From: Actinomadura terrae
GTDB lineage: Bacteria > Actinomycetota > Actinomycetes > Streptosporangiales > Streptosporangiaceae
Assembly: GCF_022751215.1 (NCBI RefSeq)
Contig: NZ_JAICDG010000008.1
Coordinates: 1 to 64,000, forward strand
Direction: 5' to 3'
DNA length: 64,000 nt
Shown: piece after piece, positions 17,513-25,283 of the stretch
Numbering within the stretch: the stretch's first letter is position 1
Layout: each line of letters opens with the position of its first letter
Program-made: the position numbers and the translations under genes
The notes under the pieces: model-generated
What the model was told of the DNA's origin: nothing
The model's input: only the letters and a program-made list of their open reading frames with translations
Database searches by the model: none

Positions 17513-18268
17513 TTACTCCCTGTCGCGGCGGAAAACAAGCGTGGTGCGACCCATCGTGACGCGGGAGCCGTCGACCAGCGTCACCCGCCGGATCGGCTGC
17601 CCGTTCACGAACGAGCCGTTGGTCGACCCTAGATCCACGAGCACGATCTCGGGACCCTCTACGCGGATCTCGGCATGGTGCCGGGACACGCCGGGATCAA
17701 CAAGACGCAGGTCACAGTCGGTACCGCGACCCAGAAGGGTGACCGGAGTGTTGATCTCATAAGTGCGCTGAGTGGTGTCGGAGCCCTCCACCGCCGTCGT
17801 CACCAGCAGCCGCGGATGCCCCCCGAAGGCACCCCCCCTGCCCCCCTGCGGCACGTCGCTCACCGGCTGGCGGATCTCCCCGCCCTCCACCGTCGAGCCC
17901 CTGATGACACCGGACCTGATGCGGAACATCCCCGTGGCGAGGTCGCCGGCGTTCTCGAACCGCACCCGCACCGGGCCCACGAAGGAGTACCCCTGCTCCT
18001 TCGCGTACTCGCGCGCGAGATTGGCCAGCTCCTGGCTCAGGCTGTCGGCGTAGACCTGCAACCGCTGCCCGTCCTGCTGAGAGATCTCGACGACGAAGTC
18101 GTTCGGAACCAGCGTGCGGCCCTGCGCCACGATCGCCGCCCGATCGTCCATCTCGCGCTGCACAGCACTGGCCACCTCGACCGGCTGGAGCTCCGACTTG
18201 AAGGCACGGGCGAAGGCCCCTTCGACCATGCCCTCGAGCCGTCGCTCGAAGCGCTGAATGACGCCCAC
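17513..18268 (-). CDS. fhaA: FHA-domain protein FhaA (DUF3662 + FHA)
   Basis: The 251-residue protein has an N-terminal DUF3662 domain (GVIQRFERRLEGMVEGAFARAFKSELQPVE-like region, read about residues 2-120) and a C-terminal FHA domain (about 170-250) with LLGRGTDCDLRL, GVSRHHAEIRV and DLGSTNGSFVNG. FhaA binds phosphorylated MviN/MurJ and kinases and links signalling to wall synthesis. The GTG at 18268 was chosen because GGGAGGT lies 6 nt upstream; the frame remains open further 5' but that part is unlike the family. It is the first gene of the operon. Confidence 0.94.
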   Translation of the reverse strand: MGVIQRFERRLEGMVEGAFARAFKSELQPVEVASAVQREMDDRAAIVAQGRTLVPNDFVVEISQQDGQRLQVYADSLSQELANLAREYAKEQGYSFVGPVRVRFENAGDLATGMFRIRSGVIRGSTVEGGEIRQPVSDVPQGGRGGAFGGHPRLLVTTAVEGSDTTQRTYEINTPVTLLGRGTDCDLRLVDPGVSRHHAEIRVEGPEIVLVDLGSTNGSFVNGQPIRRVTLVDGSRVTMGRTTLVFRRDRE

Positions 18269-18396
18269 GGGCACCTCCCTTCCCCACTGGTAGACGATCG
18301 TATCGGTGCGAAGGTTCGCTCGACGTATCTGGATACCTAACCACTGCTCAGCGCGTGCTAGCCTTTTCGAGCGCCCGGAGACGGGCACGCACCCAC

Positions 18397-18479
18397 GGGC
18401 GGGTGGCGGAACGGCAGACGCGCACGGTTCAGGTCCGTGTGTCCGAAAGGATGTGAGGGTTCAAATCCCTCCTCGCCCA
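18397..18479 (+). tRNA. tRNA-Leu (anticodon CAG)
   Basis: A complete class II cloverleaf: acceptor GGGCGGG (18397-18403) pairs with CTCGCCC (18472-18478); the anticodon stem-loop is CACGG-TTCAGGT-CCGTG; the variable arm TGTCCGAAAGGATG is extended as in tRNA-Leu; the T-arm is GAGGG-TTCAAAT-CCCTC. The discriminator is A and CCA is not encoded. tRNA 3' ends are frequent targets of tyrosine integrases, and the accessory island starts right after this gene. Confidence 0.95.
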
Positions 18480-18522
18480 CTCGGGGGCACAGACGAAAGT
18501 CGTAGCCCCACAGTGACGAAAC

Positions 18523-18550
18523 GACCCCGGAGCTGGCAAGCTTCGGGGTC
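18523..18550 (+). terminator. Terminator downstream of tRNA-Leu
   Basis: GACCCCGGAGCT (18523-18534) pairs with AGCTTCGGGGTC (18539-18550), 12 bp with one G-T pair and a 4-nt loop, followed by TTTGT. Confidence 0.75.
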
Positions 18551-18664
18551 TTTGTCGTTACGGAGGCTGTGATCGCCGAAACCGAGGGGACAGGCACGCA
18601 GGAGAGCGCCTCGGCCCTTGGGTCTGGTTTGTGGTGGTGTGGCGGTGTGGTGAGCGCGGGGGCT

Positions 18665-20632
18665 TCAGGCTGCGGGCGGGGTGATGTGCCCGGTGGGTGT
18701 CCAGGTGCCCAGCGGCTTGGGTGTCTTGTATCGGGCCCGGCGGTGCGGCCGTCCGTCCGGGCCGGGGAGCGTGGCGAGCCAGGCGTTGATCTTGCGTTCG
18801 TTGGCGTGGGCCAGTTGGAAGGCCAGCAGAAGGCTTTGCGCGGCTACGCCGCGGACGCGTCGGTTGCCGCCGTGCTCGATGCCCTCGTGGGCGTCGGCCT
18901 TGGCGTAGCCGTTCATGCCTTCGACTGTGTTGCGGAGCCGTCCGTAGATCTTTTGCCATTCCGGACTGCCGTAGGCCCGCGGTTGCCAGTGCTTGGCGCC
19001 GTCCTCGATGGCGACGCTGATGCTGGTCTGCTGGCAGATCTTGGGTGGCCCTACAGGGCTGGGGATGGGGTCGACCAGGGGCAGGTGGGGGCCGGCGCCG
19101 AGGCCGGTGGGTTTGAGGGCGCATTGCGCACGGCAGGCGGTCGCGGGGCACATGAACCGCTGCTGGCCGTTGTCGTTGGGCTTGCCCTTGGGAGCCAGGG
19201 CGAATCGAGCGCGTGCCTCGATGCGGGTGCGCCAGGTCTGCTGGTCGATCGCTTTGGGATCGACCGGATGACGGCGGTGACCGATGGTGGCGTTGACGAG
19301 GTTCTCAGGCATCGAGGGGCAGTACCAGGTTCCCTCGACCAGGATGGTGCCGTGGATGCTGTCGATCTTCCCGAGCTGGTCGACGCGGTAGTCGTAGGTG
19401 GGCCGGTAGCCGAGCTTGCGCAAAGGGATCTGCCAGTCGGCGGCGATGGAGTTGTTGTAGGCGGCGTCGGCGGCCAGCTCTCCGGCCGGATGGCCTCGGC
19501 GCCGGATGTCGTCGAGGACAGCGATGCCGTTGGCGCCGGGGCTGTGCCCAGGCTTGTCGAGCATGAATCCCACGGTGAGTGCGGGAAGAGCTTCAGGGTC
19601 ACCGCACCCGTTCGGCATGGGCTGCGGGTCGTGATGGGGGTTGCGGGCGACGGCCAGGGTGGCGTCGTACCCCCACAGCAGCTTGTTCGTGGTCCTGCGC
19701 CGACCGCGCGGTCGCGGCGCCGACGGTGTCAGGTCGGGGTCGCGGTGGTCGCCTTCACGGACGTAGTAGGCGGCATCGGGATCGGTGGAGGTGTAGTCCC
19801 TCTTGGCCGATACGCCTCTGGCGAAGGTTTCGACCGGGGTTGCATCGACGCCGACCGATCCGTCCCACAGTGTTGTCAGATGCTGCTCGACGGCGGCGAG
19901 CGAGGCCTCCAGGATGCGGTTGCTGATGCGGGTGAGGGTTTGACGATGCTGCTGCAGCAGCTGGGGGTCCGCGGCTGCGAAGTAGGCCTTGGCCTGCTCG
20001 ACGGTCAGGTGCTTGTTCTTGGGCAGTGAAGAGGGATCCAGAGCGGCGACGATGGTGCGAAACAGACGAAGGATCACCGCGTAGGCGGCTTCGAACCCGT
20101 CGAGGTTGTCCGGCCGCTCCAGCAGCTTGAACCGGCGCCGCCAGTCCTCCGGGATCGCCCAGTGCAAGATGTCGGCGACCTGGTTGAAGAACACAGCGCC
20201 GTTGGCGTTCCGGCGCGAGCACAAGGTCATCCCGACCAGCAGACCTTGGACGGTGCAGAGGCGAGGTCGCCCTGTCGTCTTAGCGATCATGGCTTGAAGT
20301 TCGTCGGCGATGCCGCTGGCGTCGACGAACTCGGCTGCGCGTCGGACCCTCAAGTCGCTGAACTCGACTCGACCCTCCCGGATGCGGTGCCACCCGTGGC
20401 CCTTCGCAGGGTGTGTGAAACCGCCGGGCTGCTGAGTCCCGCCGCCAGTTGCGCGGAGTGTGGCGTCGGACACCGCTACGGCTCCAGGCCTCGCAGTTGC
20501 CGCTCCGCCTCGGCTGCGTCGGTGCGGGCGATGAAGGGACCAAAAAGCCCGATAAAGGAAGGGTTGCATCTGCACCATATGAGCTGTAAGAACAGCCCTA
20601 CGCCGTCTCGGGCCTGCGGTTGTGACTGTCAT
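18665..20632 (-). CDS. DDE-type transposase (IS1182/IS5-like fold)
   Basis: The 655-residue protein has a probable DDE catalytic triad: first Asp in SVGVDATPVETF, second Asp in ELAADAAYNN and Glu in RNTVEGMNGYAK near the C-terminus. A Cys-rich insert (MCPATACRAQCALKP) lies between the second Asp and the Glu, as in IS1182-like transposases. The ATG overlaps the stop of the upstream integrase-like gene by 4 bp, so the two are translationally coupled. Upstream in-frame codons encode a low-complexity Arg-rich leader, so the true start may be internal. A decayed copy of its 3' end occurs at 43389-43546 in the same orientation. Confidence 0.75.
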   Translation of the reverse strand: MTVTTAGPRRRRAVLTAHMVQMQPFLYRAFWSLHRPHRRSRGGAATARPGAVAVSDATLRATGGGTQQPGGFTHPAKGHGWHRIREGRVEFSDLRVRRAAEFVDASGIADELQAMIAKTTGRPRLCTVQGLLVGMTLCSRRNANGAVFFNQVADILHWAIPEDWRRRFKLLERPDNLDGFEAAYAVILRLFRTIVAALDPSSLPKNKHLTVEQAKAYFAAADPQLLQQHRQTLTRISNRILEASLAAVEQHLTTLWDGSVGVDATPVETFARGVSAKRDYTSTDPDAAYYVREGDHRDPDLTPSAPRPRGRRRTTNKLLWGYDATLAVARNPHHDPQPMPNGCGDPEALPALTVGFMLDKPGHSPGANGIAVLDDIRRRGHPAGELAADAAYNNSIAADWQIPLRKLGYRPTYDYRVDQLGKIDSIHGTILVEGTWYCPSMPENLVNATIGHRRHPVDPKAIDQQTWRTRIEARARFALAPKGKPNDNGQQRFMCPATACRAQCALKPTGLGAGPHLPLVDPIPSPVGPPKICQQTSISVAIEDGAKHWQPRAYGSPEWQKIYGRLRNTVEGMNGYAKADAHEGIEHGGNRRVRGVAAQSLLLAFQLAHANERKINAWLATLPGPDGRPHRRARYKTPKPLGTWTPTGHITPPAA

Positions 20633-21576
20633 GGGCTGTCCCGCAGCAACCGCGCCGCCTGCGAGGCCTCCATACGGCCGATGTGCGGCATGAGGCGAGA
20701 CAAGCCGTGCAGCGCTCCCAGCCCGGCTGCGGCCACGATGACCGTCAGCGGTAGTCCGGCCTCGATCAGCTCCGCCAGCCAGGTGGCGCGTAGGCGACTC
20801 GTCTTGAGGGCCGGCGTTCCAGACACCGGATGGGAGCGGGACAGGAAGTTGGTGACGAGGTTGCCGCCGCGCCTACTGGCGCCAGGCCGGAAGAGGTGAG
20901 CATCTCGAACGTCTACACGGGCAGCCAGGTCGGTCAAGGTCGACTCCCACGGGCGACGGCACACCACCAGCCGCGAGCGCCTACCGCGCACCGCGACCAC
21001 AGTCGGCTGATCGCGCGCGCCTGATCCCCCCACGCTCACGTCACCCGCTCGCAACGGAATGATTTCGTGAGAGCTCAGACCACAGCCGAGCCCAAGGCTG
21101 ATCAGGACGGCCAAGTTGTCCCGCAGCTCATCCGTCGGCTGGCCGCAGGCCCACGTCCACAACGACACCTGCTCCGCCCGGGTGTAGGGGTAGGAAGTCG
21201 GAGAACTGGACAAGCGAGCAGGCGTGCCGGTGGCGCAATCGCCACCCAGCACTGCCTCGCGCAACCGCAGTAGCTTCGACCGGTAGTTGGCCCGGGAAGA
21301 TTCGCCCAAGTGCGCGCAGCCCACCAAGACGAACCGCTCGATGTACTCGCGGGTGAGCCACAAGTCAGCTCGTATTGGTTGCCCCTCGGCATCGGCAAAG
21401 AGCGCCAGCTGGGACAATACCCCCATGAGCTCGCCCGCCGAATACCGCATGAGCGGCAACGCAGTCCGGACGACCTTGCGCACCTCGCCGGCCACCCGCC
21501 GCCAGCCCGGCGGGTTGTCGGCGGGCGTGTAGGAGGCGACCACGTCCTCCTGTCCGCTGACCTGCTTCGACACCAT
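20629..21576 (-). CDS. Tyrosine-recombinase-fold protein with non-canonical active site
   Basis: The 315-residue protein has the layout of XerC/D-type integrases: a SAM-like N-terminal domain (about 30-130) and a catalytic-fold C-terminal domain. The canonical box I Arg (usually GLRxxE) is replaced in GLGCGLSSHEIIPL, the HxLRxT motif reads SRLRATWLAEL, and no tyrosine is visible near the C-terminal helix (LSRLMPHIGRMEASQAARLL). It therefore looks catalytically impaired, or acts only as a DNA-binding partner. It is coupled by an ATGA overlap to the DDE transposase. No obvious frameshift is present, so the altered residues look intrinsic. Confidence 0.6.
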   Translation of the reverse strand: MVSKQVSGQEDVVASYTPADNPPGWRRVAGEVRKVVRTALPLMRYSAGELMGVLSQLALFADAEGQPIRADLWLTREYIERFVLVGCAHLGESSRANYRSKLLRLREAVLGGDCATGTPARLSSSPTSYPYTRAEQVSLWTWACGQPTDELRDNLAVLISLGLGCGLSSHEIIPLRAGDVSVGGSGARDQPTVVAVRGRRSRLVVCRRPWESTLTDLAARVDVRDAHLFRPGASRRGGNLVTNFLSRSHPVSGTPALKTSRLRATWLAELIEAGLPLTVIVAAAGLGALHGLSRLMPHIGRMEASQAARLLRDSP

Positions 21577-21744
21577 CTGCCGCCTTGATCGAGCGCCATG
21601 AACTGACGTTGATCAGCGTTGCCCAGCCCCCCGCCTGCTAATCCAATTGCAGGAAGGGTATTACGGACTCTTGGTCAGGGCAATTGAAGACGATTTGCCC
21701 CCCATTGCGTCCTTTGGTGAGCGTTCGGTGGTTTTGATGATTAC

Positions 21745-22500
21745 CGGCAGAATGTGGAAGGAAAATTTCAAGGTCTCCGGGCGTATGAAGTCCGGCGTGA
21801 ACTCAACCGGCAACAGATCAAGTGGCACGCTGTACGGTCGAGCGGGCGATGCGCCAATCGTTCTGCCGAGTGCCAGCCATGGTGGCGGCAAGTGCCGCGT
21901 TATCCTCGCCAATCTCGCTGCGAGCCAGGCCTGGTGACCTGTCGACTGCGACTCCATCGCCGCCATGCCAAGCCATGCGAGTCACCGTCTTCACCTACGT
22001 CACCACCTGGGCGGGGACGGCACGTCGCGTCGCCGTTGACGCATACGCCGGGAGATCATTAGGTAGCGGGCCGCCCGGCAGATGCGCACTGAGCTGGGCT
22101 TGAACGCCTTGGCGATGGCGCTGTGGACTCGGGCCTGCAAAGGCCACGGCGACATGGATGGTCTGGTGGCACACTCAGACGCAGGATCGCAGTACATCGA
22201 TCCGCTACCTCTGCCGACTCGCCGACGCCAGAGCCGCACCATCGGTCGGGGTCGGTCGAAGACGCCTATGACAACGCTCTTGCCGAGACCATGACCGGGC
22301 AGTGCAGGACCGAACTGACTCACCAACACCGACCCTGTCGCACCCTGGACCATATCGAGCTCGCCACGCTAACTGGGTGGACTGGCACAACAACCGACGG
22401 CTTCACCATGCCTGCTCGACCGTCCGCCAGCCGAGTTCGAGGACTTGTACTACCGTGAGGTCACCTCAGCCGCCCCGGCTGGAGCCAACTAATCCAGCCT
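21745..22500 (+). pseudogene. Decayed IS3-family transposase (orfB, rve domain)
   Basis: Homology to IS3-type OrfB runs through several frames. It includes MWKENFKVSG and a VARCTVERAMRQ-like segment, FTYVTTWAGTA...VDAYAG (first catalytic Asp region), MRTELGLNALAMALW, LVAHSDAGSQY (second Asp), SVEDAYDNALAETMTGQCRTEL (catalytic Glu) and WVDWHNNRRLHHACS. At least three frameshifts break it. The tail after 22490 (CATCAAACTCGGGGCGG) resembles an IS3 terminal end. It is a dead remnant within the island. Confidence 0.75.
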
Positions 22501-22556
22501 CCATCAAACTCGGGGCGGTTCACCTGTCAAGGAGCGGATCAGTTGGAGGTGCGACG

Positions 22557-22841
22557 CTAAGAATTGTCGGGTCCTGAAAGATCATTACAGTAAGATTCGC
22601 TAACGAAGACATAGAGCTCGTCGAGCGACAACTCCAACTCGGTAGCCAGGGCAGCAACCGTGAAGAATTCCGGCGTGGACGTGCGGCCCTTCTCGATACT
22701 TCGTACTGTCTCGACGGAGATCCCCGCGCCGCGAGCAACGGCTTCCGCTGAGCGTCCGGAGGCGCGTCGGACCTGCGTCAGACGAGAGGCCAGCGCCTGT
22801 CCGCGGCGCTGTGCAGCGGGATCTAGCCTCCTGCGTGACAT
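22557..22841 (-). CDS. XRE-family HTH regulator (controller of the methyltransferase/NurA/HerA module)
   Basis: The 94-residue protein is one Cro/C1-type helix-turn-helix (AVARGAGISVETVRSIEKGRTSTPEFFTVAALA, read about residues 34-66) with a short C-terminal helix, the size of restriction-modification C proteins. It is divergent from the methyltransferase gene with a perfect 14-bp palindrome between them. The minus-strand -10 box lies about 8 nt before its ATG, so its mRNA is probably leaderless. Autorepression plus control of the methyltransferase operon is inferred from this layout. Confidence 0.8.
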   Translation of the reverse strand: MSRRRLDPAAQRRGQALASRLTQVRRASGRSAEAVARGAGISVETVRSIEKGRTSTPEFFTVAALATELELSLDELYVFVSESYCNDLSGPDNS

Positions 22842-22842
22842 G

Positions 22843-22856
22843 GGTATAATTATACC
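22843..22856. promoter_or_regulatory. Palindromic operator containing two divergent -10 boxes
   Basis: GGTATAATTATACC is a perfect 14-bp palindrome. It contains TATAAT on the plus strand (22845-22850) and TATAAT on the minus strand (22854-22849). A bound repressor would block both the XRE gene and the methyltransferase gene at once. Confidence 0.7.
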
Positions 22857-22870
22857 TGTATGATTACCTC

Positions 22871-24001
22871 ATGATGGCGACTGCAGCGACCTCTTCCCTC
22901 AACTGGCCCGAAGATGTGCTGCGCCTGAACGCCATCTGCCCCTACTACACCATGTTTCCGCTGGACTTCCCCCTTCAGCAGCTTGCTGCCCGCCCGGAAA
23001 CCACCCGGGTGCTAGACCCGTTCTGCGGGCGGGGCACAACCCTGTATGCCGCACGTCTGACCCGGTTGCCGTCCGTGGGCATCGACATCAATCCGGTGGC
23101 CGCAGCCATCGCTGAGGCCAAGCTCATACAGGTCACGCCCGGTTCCGTGGTCCGACTCGCTCGGCAGATCCTCAACAGTGGCTTAAGCGGCGAGATACCC
23201 GAGGGCGAGTTCTGGCGGTGGTGCTTCGAGCAGGAGACGCTGCGCGAGCTGGTGACCCTGCGCGCCGCACTGCTGGAGATGAACACTCCGACAGCAGCCA
23301 TGCTGCGAGCGGTCCTGTTGGGCATCTTGCATGGTCCGCGCAACAAGGGTGTCCCGTCTTACCTGTCGAACCAGATGCCGCGCACATACGCCTCCAAGCC
23401 CGGCTATGCAGTGAAGTTCTGGACCAAACGCGAGATGGAGCCAGCGCGCGTCCCCGCCTTGGCAGCTATTGAGCGACGGGTCCAACGTCTTCTGGGCGCG
23501 GCGCCGCTTGCCCACGGCGGGAAGGTCTACCTGGGTGACTCTGTCGAGACCCTCAACCGCCTGAGACAGAAGTTCGATCTAGTGGTCACCTCACCTCCCT
23601 ATTACGGCATGCGCACCTACGTGGCCGATCAGTGGCTGCGCTCATGGTTCCTCGGGAGTTCTCCCGAGGTCCCCTACGGCTCGCAAGGGCAGATCGCCCG
23701 CCAGCCGAATCAGAAGGCGTTCATCCAGGCTCTGGCCGAGGTATGGACCGCTACCGCCCGCCGCTGTCACCAGGGCGCCCGGCTAGCGATCCGGTTCGGC
23801 TCTCTACCCTCAGCCCGCACTGATCCAGAACAGATGCTCTTGGCCTCCGTGAAGGAGTCAAAGGCTGGGTGGGTGGTCAAGGAGGTCCGACAGGCTGGCA
23901 CGCCGGCCAAACGGAACAGGCAGGCCGAGCAGTTCGGCAAGGCCGGCTCCGCCATCGACGAGATCGACCTCGTTGCGGAGCTGGTCGATCTGCCCCGTTA
24001 G
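22871..24001 (+). CDS. DNA methyltransferase with TSPPY motif (N6-adenine or N4-cytosine)
   Basis: The 376-residue protein carries the SAM-binding motif I DPFCGRGTT (about 49-57) with GIDINPVA after it, and the catalytic motif IV TSPPYYG (about 240-246). Motif I precedes motif IV with some 180 residues between them, where a target-recognition region could lie. TSPPY is usual for N4C and some N6A enzymes; the base cannot be decided from sequence. It heads the plus-strand operon with the nuclease and ATPase genes and would mark self DNA if the module is restriction-like. ATG 22871 and 22874 are both possible starts. Confidence 0.88.
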   Translation: MMATAATSSLNWPEDVLRLNAICPYYTMFPLDFPLQQLAARPETTRVLDPFCGRGTTLYAARLTRLPSVGIDINPVAAAIAEAKLIQVTPGSVVRLARQILNSGLSGEIPEGEFWRWCFEQETLRELVTLRAALLEMNTPTAAMLRAVLLGILHGPRNKGVPSYLSNQMPRTYASKPGYAVKFWTKREMEPARVPALAAIERRVQRLLGAAPLAHGGKVYLGDSVETLNRLRQKFDLVVTSPPYYGMRTYVADQWLRSWFLGSSPEVPYGSQGQIARQPNQKAFIQALAEVWTATARRCHQGARLAIRFGSLPSARTDPEQMLLASVKESKAGWVVKEVRQAGTPAKRNRQAEQFGKAGSAIDEIDLVAELVDLPR

Positions 24002-24114
24002 GGCAGCAACCGGTCACTTTCCACAACTGCATAACACGCTGTCAGTGTCTCATGCAATCCTGTTAGGAGGCTGGACGAGTAACCGCTTGCCCATGGGGCA
24101 GTATGGGGAGAGGC

Positions 24115-25239
24115 ATGTTTGACGCGGACCAGATCAAGCAGCTCAAGCAACTGATCGGCGATCAGGTCGAAGCTGGCCGCGAGGTGCTGGACAGGCTGGT
24201 CGAGCAGACCCGTGCCATCCGTTCCGAGGTCAGAGTGATCAAACCGCGGGCAGCGACGTCTGTCGCGCTGATGGCCTCCGACGGTGGAAATAACAAAGTC
24301 GCCTTCAACCCCTTCTATCTCCAAGTTATCCGCGTCGTGGACTCTAGCGGTAAGGAACTGTGCATGGAGGTGGTCTCCCCGATCACTGACATCACGGCTC
24401 TGAGTCGCCGTCAGTTCCACGAGGACGGCAGTCCACAGACCGCGCTGGGCAGGATGATGCACGGGCTGGGCGTACGATGGCTCCAAGATTTGTCGCCGAT
24501 GATGTCCGGCAAGTCGCCCAGTTGGGTGCAGGTCTTCCGGGACCTGTGTGAGTGGGCCACGCTGTACGATCTGATCTGTCATCGCGATTACGCAGTTGAC
24601 ACCTTGATCGTCCGTGATGGACTGCTACGCAGCAAGATCTTCCACGGCGAGCTGTTCGTGAAGATGGGCGAGTTGATGTACGAGGCCATAGAACGAATCC
24701 GGTCTCGCGACCGGCGCAAGGTGTGGCTGGTCGGACTAGCAAAGAAGACTCAGGTCTTGGAGTACTATCGGCTGGCGATATCACTGTCCGGCGTTTTTGA
24801 CAACGGTGCGGCCTGTTTTGCCAAGGTTCCCACAGAAATGCTAGACGAAGTGTACCTCTGGGACGAGTATACTCGGGACATCGAGGACGATTCTACGGGC
24901 GAGAAGCCGAAGTTCAACTTTGGATCCATGTACTTCGTCCGCTTCGGACCGCATTCCGGCGATCCTATTTGGACCGTGGACGTCATGTCCCGTCAGGACA
25001 GGGAAGTTCAGGCGATCTTCGGATACCTGCAGGCGGATGCGGTGGCCGGCTTTCCCATCCCGCTCTACCCTAACTGTATCCAGCAAGCCGACAACTTCTC
25101 CCGCGTCGCCGACCTAGACATGGACATCGTCGAAGATCAACTCGTCGATGCTGTCCGCGACCAAGTTGGCGAGGACAAGGCGCCGGTTATCGACGCCTTG
25201 CGGCTCGCCTCCGACGTCGCTGCCCGCCGCTACGAGTAA
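24115..25239 (+). CDS. NurA-type 5'-3' nuclease domain protein
   Basis: The 374-residue protein shows the NurA pattern: a first acidic motif ASDGG (Asp56-Gly57) opening the RNase H-like core, a second IVRDGLL (Asp168-Gly169), a lysine motif WLVGLAKKTQVLEYY (about 204-218) and the C-terminal YPNCIQQADNFSRVADLD segment that normally contacts HerA. NurA resects DNA together with HerA. ATG 24115 is chosen because GGGGAGAGG lies just upstream. The HerA-like gene follows after 44 bp. The assignment rests on motif order, since overall identity to archaeal NurA looks low. Confidence 0.75.
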   Translation: MFDADQIKQLKQLIGDQVEAGREVLDRLVEQTRAIRSEVRVIKPRAATSVALMASDGGNNKVAFNPFYLQVIRVVDSSGKELCMEVVSPITDITALSRRQFHEDGSPQTALGRMMHGLGVRWLQDLSPMMSGKSPSWVQVFRDLCEWATLYDLICHRDYAVDTLIVRDGLLRSKIFHGELFVKMGELMYEAIERIRSRDRRKVWLVGLAKKTQVLEYYRLAISLSGVFDNGAACFAKVPTEMLDEVYLWDEYTRDIEDDSTGEKPKFNFGSMYFVRFGPHSGDPIWTVDVMSRQDREVQAIFGYLQADAVAGFPIPLYPNCIQQADNFSRVADLDMDIVEDQLVDAVRDQVGEDKAPVIDALRLASDVAARRYE

Positions 25240-25283
25240 CACCCCATCCTTCCCGGTCCGCATTCTGTGGAGCAAGAACCGAC

